From assembly GCF_017115095.1 (NCBI RefSeq), contig NZ_JABXKI010000037.1, positions 1 through 41,321 on the forward strand: a stretch of DNA of 41,321 nt, written 5' to 3'. A model generated the notes under the pieces. The model saw nothing but the letters and a program-made list of their open reading frames with translations, was not told where the DNA came from and did no database searches. Each line of letters starts with the position of its first letter. The stretch's first letter is position 1. Of the stretch, positions 1 to 7,997 are shown piece by piece. A program made the position numbers and the translations under genes. The stretch is from Nostoc sp. NMS4. Lineage in GTDB: Bacteria; Cyanobacteriota; Cyanobacteriia; Cyanobacteriales; Nostocaceae.

Positions 1-1065
1 CGCTAATTGTTGGCGTTTCACTAATCTCAGGTGATGTGGTGCTAATTGTTGGTGCAATCGCAGTTTGACTAATCTCAGATGGTATGGTGCTAAATTTTGG
101 TGCGATCGCTTGCTGAATAATCTCAGGTGATGTGGTGCTAATTACTGGTTCTTCACTAATCTCAGGTAATGTGGTGCTAGTTGTTGGTGCGATCGCTTGC
201 TGAATAATCTCAGGTGATGTAGTGCTAATTACTGGTGTTTCAGTAATCTCAGATGATGTGGTGCTAATTGTTGGTGCGATCGCTTGCTGAATAATCTCAG
301 GTGATGTAGTGCTAATTACTGGTGTTTCAGTAATCTCAGATGATGTGGTGCTAATTGTTGGTGCGATCGCTTGCTGAATAATCTCAGATGGTATGGTGCT
401 AAATTTTGGTGCGATCGCTTGCTGAATAATCTCAGGTGATGTGGTGCTAATTACTGGTACTTCACTAATCCCAGGTAATGTGGCGCTAATTGTTGGTGCG
501 ATCGCTTGCTGAATAATCTCAGATGGTATGGTGCTAAATTTTGGTGCGATCGCTTGCTGAATAATCTCAGGTGATGTGGTGCTAATTACTGGTACTTCAC
601 TAATCTCAGGTAATGTGGTGCTAGTTGTTGGTGCGATCGCTTGTTGAATGATCTCAGATGATGTAGTGCTAATTGTTGGTGCGATCGCTTGTTGAATAAT
701 CTCAGGTGATACGGCGCTAATTGTTGGTGTTTCACCAATCTCAGATGGTATAGTGCTAAATTTTGGTGCGATCGCAGTTTGACTAATCTCAGATGGTATG
801 GTGCTAATTACTGGTACTTCATTAATTTCAGGTAATGTGGTGCTAGTTGTTGGTGCGATCGCTTGTTGAATAATCTCAGATGATGTAGTGCTAATTGTTG
901 GTGCGATCGCAGTTTGACTAATCTCAGATGGTATGGTGCTAAATTTTGGTGCGATCGCTTGTTGAATAATCTCAGGTGATGTAGTGCTAATTGTTGGTGT
1001 TTCACCAATCTCAGATGGTATGGTACTAAATTTTGGTGCGATCGCGGTTTTACTAATCTCAGGTA
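1..1065 (-). repeat. In-gene tandem repeat with 48-bp and 39-bp units carrying HIP1
   Basis: The left 1.06 kb is built from 48-bp units (16 codons) mixed with 39-bp units (13 codons). Most 48-bp units contain a perfect GCGATCGC octamer, read as codons for A-I-A; I count about 14 perfect copies and one degenerate copy (around 56). Units differ by scattered substitutions and by whether the tail encodes QQAIAP, QTAIAP, SETP, GETP or NEVP. Unit order shows higher-order duplication, for instance near 200-300 and 300-400. The array continues beyond the window. Confidence 0.9.
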
Positions 1066-2212
1066 GTGCTAAGATGGGATGACTTTCTGTAGACTCGCTG
1101 GTAGTTTTCTCGACGTTGCTGTAACGTTGCAGGAAAGTCACATTTGCTGAGACATCTGAAACATTAACCACCATTGGAGACTGTGACTCGGAAGTGACTA
1201 ACTCTTCATTATTATCAGAGTTTCTGAACAGACTAGGTGTGTCTTCAATAATATTGGCTGAGGTCGGTGTTAACTGAACAGGTACACTGGCTGGAGACTC
1301 ACTCGTAATACTAGAATCAGTTCCTTGTTCTACTGTTATATTATTAGGCAAAGGAAATTCTACAAAGGAAGTTTCTGCTAATCCACTTGTGCTTTCGTCT
1401 AATTTATTTTCTTGTTGTAATGGCGAAATTCTTTCTATCCCATACGAGTCTGCACTTGTCAAAATAGATGTTAACTCAGAATTTACTTGCAGTTCATCTT
1501 TAGAAGTCTTCCTGAGCAAAGTCGATTTACTTTCAATACTAGGCGAAGTCGATACCGTTAGATTAGTAACAGAATCACGATCGTTTGTAGTATTTTCTGA
1601 AGCAATATTCTGTTGTAAAGTAGGACTTTCAGAATGAATCTCTACCTGTTGAGGTTCATCTGACACTAATAAACTATTTTCATTAAAACTAATAGGAATA
1701 TTACTTTCATCAACCAATTGCTTAATATTTTTAGCTGCTGATGATTTTACTGCTTTTTTAGTTCTATTTTTTGGTTTTGTCTTTGGTGGTTCTTGAGACT
1801 TATTTGTTTTTTTTGATTTAGATTTAGTTTTACTATTTGTTTCTGATAGCGGGTCGTTACTCGTATTGTTCTCAATGCTAGTTGGCATAATCTCTGGAAT
1901 ACTTTTTTTTCCAGGATTACTACTATTAATATTACTATTTTCGGGTTGAATTATTGAGTCAAAAGAATCAAACTCAAATAATGGATACTCACTATTTATA
2001 TCGTGAGTATCCCAACCTATTAATGGTTGAATCGACGATTCATATTTACGAGACAAGAAAAATCTAGAAGATGTGACTAATGGTGATTGATTTCCTATAT
2101 AACTGAGAAAATTAGACTCTTTCCTCAATCCTATATTGTGAAGATTAGATAAAGATGATCTTACCCCCAGTGGATGAATATTGTTTCCTAGTACAGGTTG
2201 AATAATTTGCAT
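1..2212 (-). CDS. Large Ser/Thr/Pro-rich repeat protein beside tail tube gene (3' end outside window)
   Basis: An open frame of 737 codons runs from an ATG at 2212 to the left edge without a stop, so the C-terminus is missing. Residues 1-110 are Asn/Ser-rich. A Lys-rich stretch (KTKSKSKKTNKSQEPPKTKP) follows near residues 130-150, then an acidic Ser/Thr-rich region. From about residue 385 onward the frame is all tandem repeats: 16-residue units close to TISTTSPEIIQQAIAP alternate with 13-residue units such as VISTIPSEINEVP. No signal peptide, membrane segment or enzyme motif is visible. It starts 23 bp after the tail tube gene and is probably co-transcribed with it. I do not recognise the family. 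Because of that context it could be a cargo, fibre or cell-surface component of the contractile injection system, but this is inference. The repeat frame agrees with the N-terminal frame, so this is one gene. Confidence 0.75.
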   Translation of the reverse strand, partial: MQIIQPVLGNNIHPLGVRSSLSNLHNIGLRKESNFLSYIGNQSPLVTSSRFFLSRKYESSIQPLIGWDTHDINSEYPLFEFDSFDSIIQPENSNINSSNPGKKSIPEIMPTSIENNTSNDPLSETNSKTKSKSKKTNKSQEPPKTKPKNRTKKAVKSSAAKNIKQLVDESNIPISFNENSLLVSDEPQQVEIHSESPTLQQNIASENTTNDRDSVTNLTVSTSPSIESKSTLLRKTSKDELQVNSELTSILTSADSYGIERISPLQQENKLDESTSGLAETSFVEFPLPNNITVEQGTDSSITSESPASVPVQLTPTSANIIEDTPSLFRNSDNNEELVTSESQSPMVVNVSDVSANVTFLQRYSNVEKTTSESTESHPILALPEISKTAIAPKFSTIPSEIGETPTISTTSPEIIQQAIAPKFSTIPSEISQTAIAPTISTTSSEIIQQAIAPTTSTTLPEINEVPVISTIPSEISQTAIAPKFSTIPSEIGETPTISAVSPEIIQQAIAPTISTTSSEIIQQAIAPTTSTTLPEISEVPVISTTSPEIIQQAIAPKFSTIPSEIIQQAIAPTISATLPGISEVPVISTTSPEIIQQAIAPKFSTIPSEIIQQAIAPTISTTSSEITETPVISTTSPEIIQQAIAPTISTTSSEITETPVISTTSPEIIQQAIAPTTSTTLPEISEEPVISTTSPEIIQQAIAPKFSTIPSEISQTAIAPTISTTSPEISETPTIS

Positions 2213-2235
2213 AGTTATGGTTAAAAAATAGCCAA

Positions 2236-2793
2236 TTAGCTAGAAGGAAAATATCCGGTTTTTTTAATCCGTTCTACAGCAGAGCCTCCTCCTGTTGTTT
2301 GTCCGACTTGTAAACCTTCATAAGCTAAAGTTAATTCTTCAATTGCAACTGCCTTTCCATCTGCTTGGAGTGTAGGTGTTTTCCAGGTTATAGGAATAGC
2401 ACCAATCAAAGTCCAACTCATCATTGTGTCACCAGCTTGATTGAAAACTAGAATATTGACATTGCGTCGAAGTGTCACGTTTTTTTCATCAAAAACTTTA
2501 CTCATCCAGTTCCAAAAACCTTGATGATTGGTAACTCCACGTTTAAGAGTTATATCTGCAAATTCCGTATAACCTAAATAAATTCTTTGCTGGTCGTTGA
2601 CACCACCTTCATTAAAAACATTTTTCTTAATTTGAACACTTAATCCTGAACATTCAGTAAAGGATGCAGCAATAGAACTGTCTATCTCTACATAGAAACG
2701 ATTATCAGTGACATAATCTAATTCGTGAGTAATGTTGCCATTATTAGCAACTGTACCAAACACGTTTGAGAGCTTTGAGAGTAATGAAGCCAT
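2236..2793 (-). CDS. Contractile injection system tail tube protein (gp19-like)
   Basis: This 185-residue protein has the features of phage tail tube proteins of the T4 gp19-like family: an N-terminal FYVEIDSSIAASFTECSGL segment, a central KRGVTNHQGFWNWM segment typical of the family, and a C-terminal region on Thr/Gly-rich strands (ITWKTPTLQADGKAVAIEEL). Such proteins stack to form the inner tube of extracellular contractile injection systems, including the thylakoid-anchored type reported in cyanobacteria. An ATG at 2802 (MVVM) is possible, but I prefer the ATG at 2793: it overlaps the upstream stop as TGATG and has a GGTGG ribosome site five bases away. It lies in a minus-strand string with the 79-aa gene upstream and the repeat protein downstream. 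Sheath, baseplate and ATPase genes are not in the window. Confidence 0.85.
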   Translation of the reverse strand: MASLLSKLSNVFGTVANNGNITHELDYVTDNRFYVEIDSSIAASFTECSGLSVQIKKNVFNEGGVNDQQRIYLGYTEFADITLKRGVTNHQGFWNWMSKVFDEKNVTLRRNVNILVFNQAGDTMMSWTLIGAIPITWKTPTLQADGKAVAIEELTLAYEGLQVGQTTGGGSAVERIKKTGYFPSS

Positions 2794-3032
2794 CACAACC
2801 ACCTCTGAGAACGATAATTACCGAGCCTTTCTCGCTGCGATCGCAGGTCTTCTAGCAAAAGTTTATACACATGTTGGGTAAGCTCGTTTAAAAGTATTGA
2901 GTCGTTGAGGTATTTACCCGCCGCAATAGCTGCTTGTTCAGCATCAGATCCCGCCGAAATCCCGACGTATCCAGCAGTACCGCCAACATCTCCATCGAAC
3001 ACGAAAAAACTTTGTTGCTGATTTGAGTCCAT
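2793..3032 (-). CDS. Small accessory protein of contractile injection cluster
   Basis: This 79-residue protein has a Gly/Ala-rich N-terminal half (DGDVGGTAGYVGISAG) and a helical, charged C-terminal half with the pattern LTQHVYKLLLEDLRSQRER. From memory, similar short proteins with a V-Y-x-L-L-L-x-D-L-R-x-x-R-E-R segment are common next to tail tube or baseplate genes of contractile injection clusters, but I cannot name a family. An AGGAGAG ribosome site precedes the ATG by about 13 bases. The stop overlaps the preferred tail tube ATG (TGATG), which implies translational coupling. It is the first gene of the visible minus-strand string, so the promoter should lie in 3033-3420. Confidence 0.7.
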   Translation of the reverse strand: MDSNQQQSFFVFDGDVGGTAGYVGISAGSDAEQAAIAAGKYLNDSILLNELTQHVYKLLLEDLRSQRERLGNYRSQRWL

Positions 3033-3420
3033 AAATAAAAAAGCTCTCCTATAGTCAAGGCTAAAGCTACTGCATCAGAATCAAAAGTAGCCAAAAGTCT
3101 AACTTGGACTTTGCCTAAATTTAGACTTTTGATGAATTAATGTTAAAACTGCGATCGCCTGAGCTTATAGCGTGCGTTAACCAAGTGCGATCGCCACTTT
3201 TGTAGGGACTGGGTTTCCCGAAAATTTAGACAGGCGGCTCACTGACCATCGGAGACATCGCTTTACATTGAGTGACTAATGACTAATAACGCTTAGGAAC
3301 ATGGATTAAATAAGATGCAAAACTTTATCCTGTCTCTAGCTTCCCTCTCCTTTATAAGGAGAGGGATTGAGGGTGAGGTAAACCAGGGATATAAATTGTA
3401 TGTTATTTAATTCTCATTCC
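3033..3420. other. Intergenic, no gene seen
   Basis: The stretch holds two HIP1 octamers (around 3153 and 3187) and a short palindrome, CCTCTCCTTTATAAGGAGAGG at about 3347, followed by the GATTGAGGGTGAGG tail seen in many Nostoc intergenic repeats. The promoter of the injection-system genes should lie near 3040-3120, but no clear -35/-10 pair can be singled out. Confidence 0.5.
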
Positions 3421-4368
3421 TTAAGAAGCCGATCGCTGCTGGTCAATTTGCAGTGGAATATTTTCTAGCACGAGTTGCCAAAAGTGCTTAATGGGGGGAA
3501 TTTGCAGACGGTCTTGAGTTGTCACCATCACTACCCGACGAGTCAAACCGGAACCGTCTGCCAAACCACTAGTGTTATTGCTAGCTAAAGAACGAATCGC
3601 CAGGGTAGGGTCAAGACGAGCTTCCAGTAATGCGGATTGAGGTAGCAAAGCTATCAATTGTCCTTGGCGCACGACTCCCCGAAAGGCATCTAGGGTATTT
3701 ACCTCTAAAGCCGACTGGAGTTTAGCTTCCATCCGCTCAAATCTATCTTGTATTAAGCGTTGCATCCCATAACCATCTTTAAAAACCACTTGGGGATAAC
3801 GAATTAACTCCGACCAAGGGACGGATTCATATTGGGCTAGGGGATGATTGGCTGCGGTTAAAATTTCTATAGGTTCATCATAAAGTACTTCTACCACCAT
3901 TTCTCTACTGGTGGTTAAAAAGCGATTATTCATCACAATTGCTAAATCCACCAATCCATCTTTGAGGACTTTCAGGGCGCGATCGCTTCCTAATGAAGTT
4001 ACCCGCAGTTGCACATCTGGATAATCATGACAAAATTTTTGCAACACTGGCGGTAAGTAAGATCCGCACAGAGAGTGAATCACCGCAATGCAAAGTTCTG
4101 GTTGCTTTCCGGCGATTAAATCGGCTAATTCTTCTGTAGCAGTCTGCCACTCTTGGCAAATTTTGCGGACGCGCGGTAGCAAAAGTTCACCTCCTAGCGT
4201 TAGCTTGGCATGACTGGTTCTGTGAAACAGTTCTATCCCCAAATCTGCTTCTAATGATTGGATTTGGCGGCTAATCGTCGATTGGGTAATACCACACGTT
4301 CGTGCTGCTTGTTGAAAGCTGCCGGTTTGGGCGATCGCTAAAAAGGCTTGCAACTGCTCTAGGCGCAT
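3421..4368 (-). CDS. ntcB: NtcB, LysR-type activator of nitrate assimilation
   Basis: This 315-residue LysR regulator has an N-terminal winged helix-turn-helix (residues 1-60: MRLEQLQAFLAIAQTGSFQQ, then TQSTISRQIQSLEADLG) and a periplasmic-binding-type effector domain (about 90-300). The N-terminal sequence closely resembles cyanobacterial NtcB as I remember it. NtcB activates the nirA operon when nitrate or nitrite is present, together with the global nitrogen regulator NtcA. Its position 4.4 kb from nirA, on the same side as nirB, parallels the nitrate gene region of Anabaena. A chance-level GTA-N8-TAC match lies at 4375-4388, only a few bases before the start codon, which is too close for ordinary activation. 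The length is normal for the family. An alternative is another LysR regulator such as a Cbb type, but the context makes NtcB the better call. Confidence 0.8.
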   Translation of the reverse strand: MRLEQLQAFLAIAQTGSFQQAARTCGITQSTISRQIQSLEADLGIELFHRTSHAKLTLGGELLLPRVRKICQEWQTATEELADLIAGKQPELCIAVIHSLCGSYLPPVLQKFCHDYPDVQLRVTSLGSDRALKVLKDGLVDLAIVMNNRFLTTSREMVVEVLYDEPIEILTAANHPLAQYESVPWSELIRYPQVVFKDGYGMQRLIQDRFERMEAKLQSALEVNTLDAFRGVVRQGQLIALLPQSALLEARLDPTLAIRSLASNNTSGLADGSGLTRRVVMVTTQDRLQIPPIKHFWQLVLENIPLQIDQQRSAS

Positions 4369-4505
4369 TTTTATGTAGCCTGAATTACATTTATCGGTTT
4401 CATTAAGTTAACGGATTTTTAATAATCATATAAAAACCTCACTCCCAAGCTCTCTTTGTAAGTTCAAAAAGGGGTTGGGGGTGAGGTATAGCTTAACCTA
4501 AATCT

Positions 4506-4804
4506 TATTAAGAAAGAATTCAGGAGTCAGAATGCAATTAGTTGGGGATTTAGACCCGCAAGTTTCTTGTTGGTTGGCCACCAATTTTTCAATTTGGTGT
4601 GGTGTTTCACCGTTTATTCAGACGCGACGCTCGTGACGCTCGATGACTCGCTAACGCTGCGCTATCGCTCTTAGCGTCTCCCCTTGGGAGAAGACTCGCT
4701 AACGCTACGCTATCGAGTACTCGCTAACGCTGCGCTATCTTATCTGCCAGTCGTACAGAATTCATTCTGAATTCTGACTCCTGACTCCTGAATTCTGTTC
4801 GATA
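4506..4804. repeat. Repeat family B, copy 1 (GAATTCAGGAGTCAG inverted ends)
   Basis: The left end reads AGAATTCAGGAGTCAGAATG and the right end CTGACTCCTGAATTCTGTTC then GATAA, forming terminal inverted repeats. The copy is about 300 bp, longer than its relatives because of a block of gene-free short repeats at 4619-4741. The internal TTTATTCAGACGCGACGCTC also occurs in copy 4. No open reading frame of note is inside. Confidence 0.75.
4619..4741. repeat. Cluster of GACTCGCTAACGCTGCGCTATC short repeats
   Basis: Three near-identical copies of ACTCGCTAACGCTGCGCTAT occur here, separated by TTAGCGTCTCCCCTTGGGAGA-type spacers. Single copies or inverted versions occur at about 7940, 19205, 31385, 35420 and 36930. 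They are dispersed short palindromic repeats of Nostoc-type genomes with no coding potential. Confidence 0.8.
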
Positions 4805-4842
4805 AGGCAATACAGTTCAGTTAGCGCCAAAAACCTTAAATA

Positions 4843-5601
4843 CTATTTTCTAATGCGAGAACCTGTTACTTCATCAGGATCGCTATAAGCTCGGACTTTT
4901 TCACGATTACGCAGTCCTGCTAAACCAGCTAAACCCAACAAACCTAGCCAACCCCAATCAAAACCGCGATCGCTAGTTCTTTCCGAAGTTGTAACGCCTG
5001 TATTCCTGTTAGTACCTGTGGCATCAGTACCTGTAGTTCCAGTACCTGTGGAATCAGTACCCGTAGTTCCACTACCCGTGGTTCCATTACCTGTGGAATC
5101 AGTACCCATTGTTCCACTACCCGTGGTTCCATTACCTGTGGAATCAGTACCCATTGTGCCTGTTGTACCAGTGCCTGTGGTTCCAGTACCTGTGGTTCCA
5201 GTACCTGTTGTGCCAGTGCCTGTGGTTCCAGTACCTGTTGTGCCAGTACCTGTTGTGCCAGTACCTGTGGTTCCACTACCTGTAGTTCCAGTGCCTGTGG
5301 TTCCAGTACCTGTTGTGCCAGTACCTGTGGTTCCAGTACCTGTTGTGCCAGTACCTGTGGTTCCAGTACCTGTGGTTCCAGTACCTGTAGTTCCAGTGCC
5401 TGTGGTTCCAGTACCTGTTGTGCCAGTACCTGTGGTTCCAGTACCTGTTGTGCCAGTACCTGTGGTTCCAGTGCCTGTGGTTCCAGTGCCACCACTGGAA
5501 CCTCCACTTTGGGCAAAAACTGAAGGAGGTAAGGACACAGAAGCGAAACTGATGGCAAAGACAGTAGCTAAAGCAGCTTTAGATAAATTGAAAGGCTTCA
5601 T
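4843..5601 (-). CDS. Secreted Gly/Thr-repeat protein with WGxxGxxG-type C-terminal anchor
   Basis: This 252-residue protein has three parts. Residues 1-30 form a signal peptide (Lys near the start, hydrophobic core ALATVFAISFASVSLPPSVF, cut near AQS). Residues 35-190 are about thirty tandem GTGTT or GTDST pentapeptides. The C-terminus reads GFDWGWLGLLGLAGLAGLRN plus a basic tail. That end matches the WGxxGxxG C-terminal sorting-type segment found in many cyanobacterial exported proteins, a single hydrophobic helix followed by Arg/Lys. It is therefore probably exported and held at the membrane or cell surface. The repeat is low-complexity and can be expected to vary in length between strains. 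It lies between ntcB and nirB but shows no link to nitrate use. A reading frame of similar length on the other strand is an artefact of the 15-bp period. Confidence 0.8.
   Translation of the reverse strand: MKPFNLSKAALATVFAISFASVSLPPSVFAQSGGSSGGTGTTGTGTTGTGTTGTGTTGTGTTGTGTTGTGTTGTGTTGTGTTGTGTTGTGTTGTGTTGTGTTGTGTTGSGTTGTGTTGTGTTGTGTTGTGTTGTGTTGTGTTGTGTTGTMGTDSTGNGTTGSGTMGTDSTGNGTTGSGTTGTDSTGTGTTGTDATGTNRNTGVTTSERTSDRGFDWGWLGLLGLAGLAGLRNREKVRAYSDPDEVTGSRIRK
5050..5490 (-). repeat. 15-bp tandem repeat encoding GTGTT
   Basis: Units of GGTACTGGAACCACA or GGTACTGGCACAACA are repeated about 30 times within the coding region. Substitutions are mostly at third codon positions. The distal (C-terminal) part has 45-bp higher-order units that include the GTDSTGNGTTGSGTM variant. 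Because the period is a multiple of three, all frames stay open. Confidence 0.9.
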
Positions 5602-6332
5602 GTTTATGGTTCCTTTTATGTTCTAGATTTCTATGCTTGATTGATTTCCAAAACCGATATTCTCTCCTCAATCCACTGTTAAATTAGGTAAATTTTGAAA
5701 AGATAGATTGAGGAGTCTTTTACCTAGCTTTTGTTGAAAAAGTTGAAAGTATTTGAAGATACCACAACAACTTATTATTCGTCACATCAAGCAAAATAAT
5801 TCATAATCAGTAATTACTACTTCAGGGTTATGAATTCACGACCAAAGTCGTTTGTTCACAAGAAAAATGAACAATAATATTTATTTTTAGAATAAAATTA
5901 TATTCACTTTCATCCCATTTTCATTTAATTACTTATTGTGAATTATTTTGTTACTGTTACATAGCATAGCTGCTAGTTTTTCGCTGGGCTTCTACCATAA
6001 GAGTCAAACCACTAGTACCGCAAGGCGGAATTCAAAATTCAAAATGAATAAAGCGCAAGGGTTTCATTGATTTAGAATGGGTGGTTTATTTCCGCCGTGC
6101 TGTACTAGTGGCTAGAGACTCTATTAAGAATACTTCATAATATTATTTAACCTGCGAACTTATAACTTCATACTCCAGGTGTGTCTTACTTTAGACTTAA
6201 GGAATAGTTTTATTGTCAGTTAAGTAGGAGGGCATAAATAACTAAAGGTTTGTAGTAAGGGCTTGAGTCCTCTCTTCTTTACGAAAAGCTGCGCCAACGA
6301 AACACTATGCGATTAAAAGTTGACAGTAAAAT
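5602..6332. other. Intergenic region with one small inverted-repeat element
   Basis: About 730 bp without a supported gene. The right third holds the CCACTAGTAC element described separately. The rest is AT-rich; the promoter of the minus-strand Gly/Thr-repeat gene should be in 5602-5700, but no convincing boxes are visible. Confidence 0.5.
6009..6111. repeat. 103-bp MITE-like element, CCACTAGTAC ends
   Basis: The left end CCACTAGTACCGCAAGGCGG and the right end CCGCCGTGCTGTACTAGTGG form an imperfect inverted repeat of about 20 bp. AGAGTC outside the left end and GACTCT outside the right end may extend the inverted repeat. The centre is AT-rich (TTCAAAATTCAAAATG). No coding capacity, and no second copy in the window. 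Confidence 0.7.
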
Positions 6333-7631
6333 TTACCATTCGGCTAAAGCGATCGCTATTCTTTGTTTGAAATCTGCTGGGATTGCATCACTATTTGCTA
6401 ACTGCTGCAATTGTTGATGTGCAGCTTCCCCATCCAGATTTTTTAGTGCGGCGATCGCATGTAGTCTCACCGATGTATTAGAATCGCCTAACAGCAAGAT
6501 CAATGGTTCAATTGCTTGGATTTTGCCTAACTGTCCTAAAGATAAGGCGATCGCACTTTTGATGTTAGCAATCTTGATGACTGGATAGTGCGACCGCAGT
6601 ATTTGCAGTAAGATTTCTGCGGCTGGTGTAGTTAAGTGCGGTTTTTGCACTCTTCCCAAAACTGTGACAATTTCTTGGCAAAGTGTCTCAGAAGTGCTTT
6701 GATTGAATACTTGTTGCAAATATTCCAAACTTGATAACGTCCCCACCCAACTTAAAGCGCGGATGGTTTCTAATTGTAGCCTTATCGGTGTCTGGGGTAA
6801 AATCAGCAAATCAAATAAATATTTGGCAGCATCATCACTACCCATACGAGAAAGGGTAACTGCGGCTGCACAACTAACATCAAGGTTAAAGTCGTAAAGT
6901 TTGGGTTGCAGTTTCGTTACTAAATCTAATGGTTGGTATAAGTTGGGGCGAAAACCTAAACCTAGCACTGCTACACGCCTCACCGTTGCGGCTATATCAT
7001 CCAAAGCTTTTAATAATACTGGTGGTACACGTTCGTCATGAAAACTGCTGAGGGCTTCAATTGCGGCGGCGCGGATTGTTGCTTGCGGATCTTGCACTAC
7101 ACTTAACAGAGGTATGATGGTTTCTGGTTGCCGAATACAAGAAAGCGATCGCACTGCTAACAATCGTGTATTTTCATCTAACAGAAGTTCAGTTAGTGAA
7201 GCAATCGCAACAGTACCCATTTGTCCCAGTGCTGTAGCTGCGATCGCTTTGAGTTCTTCATCGTCATCATTTTTCAACAATTCAACTATTGATGCGATCG
7301 CTTGTGGGTGTTTAAATTCGCCCAAAGTCCTTGCCGCATACCAGCGCAATTCTTCTTCTGCGTTTTCATCTTCTAATATTTCAATCAGAGGTGGAATGGC
7401 AATATTGCCCAACTGAGTCAACACTTTGGTAATTTCCCACCGTTGTTGAAAATCCCCAATTTCTAACACCGAAAGTGTTAATTTCAGGAGATATTCTCGA
7501 TTTTTAACCATCTCTGGATGTTCCGAGTCTACCCCTAAAATTAACTGTTGCAAATATTGAATTAGTGATGACCAATCAGCTGCATTATATGCTGCCTCGG
7601 CTTGCATCAAAAGCTGGTTGATGTTACTCAC
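6333..7631 (-). CDS. nirB: NirB, HEAT-repeat protein for nitrite reductase (cyanobacterial type)
   Basis: This 432-residue protein is almost entirely HEAT/PBS-lyase-type helical repeats. Recognisable units include LRWYAARTLGEFKHPQAIAS, ELKAIAATALGQMG, TIRAAAIEALSSF, TVRRVAVLGLGF and, near the C-terminus, TSVRLHAIAALKNLDGEAA. It has no catalytic motif, signal peptide or membrane segment, so it should be a cytoplasmic protein-protein scaffold. In Anabaena a protein called NirB, encoded near nirA, is needed for full nitrite reductase activity and interacts with NirA. The length, repeat type and position (ntcB - nirB - Rieske - nirA) fit that gene. This NirB is unrelated to the enterobacterial NADH nitrite reductase subunit of the same name. 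A generic HEAT-repeat protein remains possible from sequence alone. Confidence 0.7.
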   Translation of the reverse strand: MSNINQLLMQAEAAYNAADWSSLIQYLQQLILGVDSEHPEMVKNREYLLKLTLSVLEIGDFQQRWEITKVLTQLGNIAIPPLIEILEDENAEEELRWYAARTLGEFKHPQAIASIVELLKNDDDEELKAIAATALGQMGTVAIASLTELLLDENTRLLAVRSLSCIRQPETIIPLLSVVQDPQATIRAAAIEALSSFHDERVPPVLLKALDDIAATVRRVAVLGLGFRPNLYQPLDLVTKLQPKLYDFNLDVSCAAAVTLSRMGSDDAAKYLFDLLILPQTPIRLQLETIRALSWVGTLSSLEYLQQVFNQSTSETLCQEIVTVLGRVQKPHLTTPAAEILLQILRSHYPVIKIANIKSAIALSLGQLGKIQAIEPLILLLGDSNTSVRLHAIAALKNLDGEAAHQQLQQLANSDAIPADFKQRIAIALAEW

Positions 7632-7718
7632 GACACTCTGTTTTAATTTTTAATTATGCAAAGCAGTACTAATGGTTTTTGACACTCTCAGCACTAAAAG
7701 TGACTGAGATTCTTGAAA

Positions 7719-7786
7719 AGTAATGAGTAATGAGTAATGAGTAATAAGTAAATACCCATTACTTATTACTTATTACTCATTACTTA
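7719..7786. repeat. TAATGAG direct repeats forming a long hairpin
   Basis: GTAATGAGTAATGAGTAATG is followed after a short loop by ATTACTTATTACTCATTACT, giving an imperfect stem of about 30 bp between the Rieske gene and nirB. There is no T-run after either arm, so it looks like a dispersed repeat more than an intrinsic terminator. Similar GAATTACGAATTA runs lie at 7930-7995 and 15997-16015. Confidence 0.65.
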
Positions 7787-7997
7787 GTCACAGCAGTTAA
7801 ATAAAACTGCCGTTTGCTTCTACTCACGGCTGAAGCCTCTGAGCTTGTCAGCAAATCGTGTTATTTCTTGTCAATGTTGGGTTACGCAAAGCCTCCACCC
7901 AACCTACAATTTTTTTGCTTGGTCATCCATTACGAATTACGTTAGCGCAGCGTTAGCGAGTATTCGAGGGTCGCGTCATTACGAATTACGAATTATT

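Noticed and set aside
1-1065. Regularly spaced repeats that could suggest a CRISPR array
   Set aside because: Units are contiguous with no unique spacers, periods are multiples of three and the frame is open and continuous with the upstream part of the gene.
4375-4388. GTAGCCTGAATTAC, a match to the NtcA consensus just before ntcB
   Set aside because: It lies 7 bases from the ntcB start codon, far too close for NtcA activation, and about ten chance matches to GTA-N8-TAC are expected in 41 kb.
4944-5558. A 204-codon minus-strand frame rich in LEPQVLAQQ
   Set aside because: Second frame of the same 15-bp repeat, without a ribosome site, signal peptide or non-repeat domain.
5018-5626. A 202-codon plus-strand frame rich in VPVVP
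   Set aside because: It is the reverse strand of the 15-bp repeat of the Gly/Thr protein. The repeat length is a multiple of three, so all frames stay open; the minus-strand frame has signal peptide and C-terminal anchor, this one has neither.
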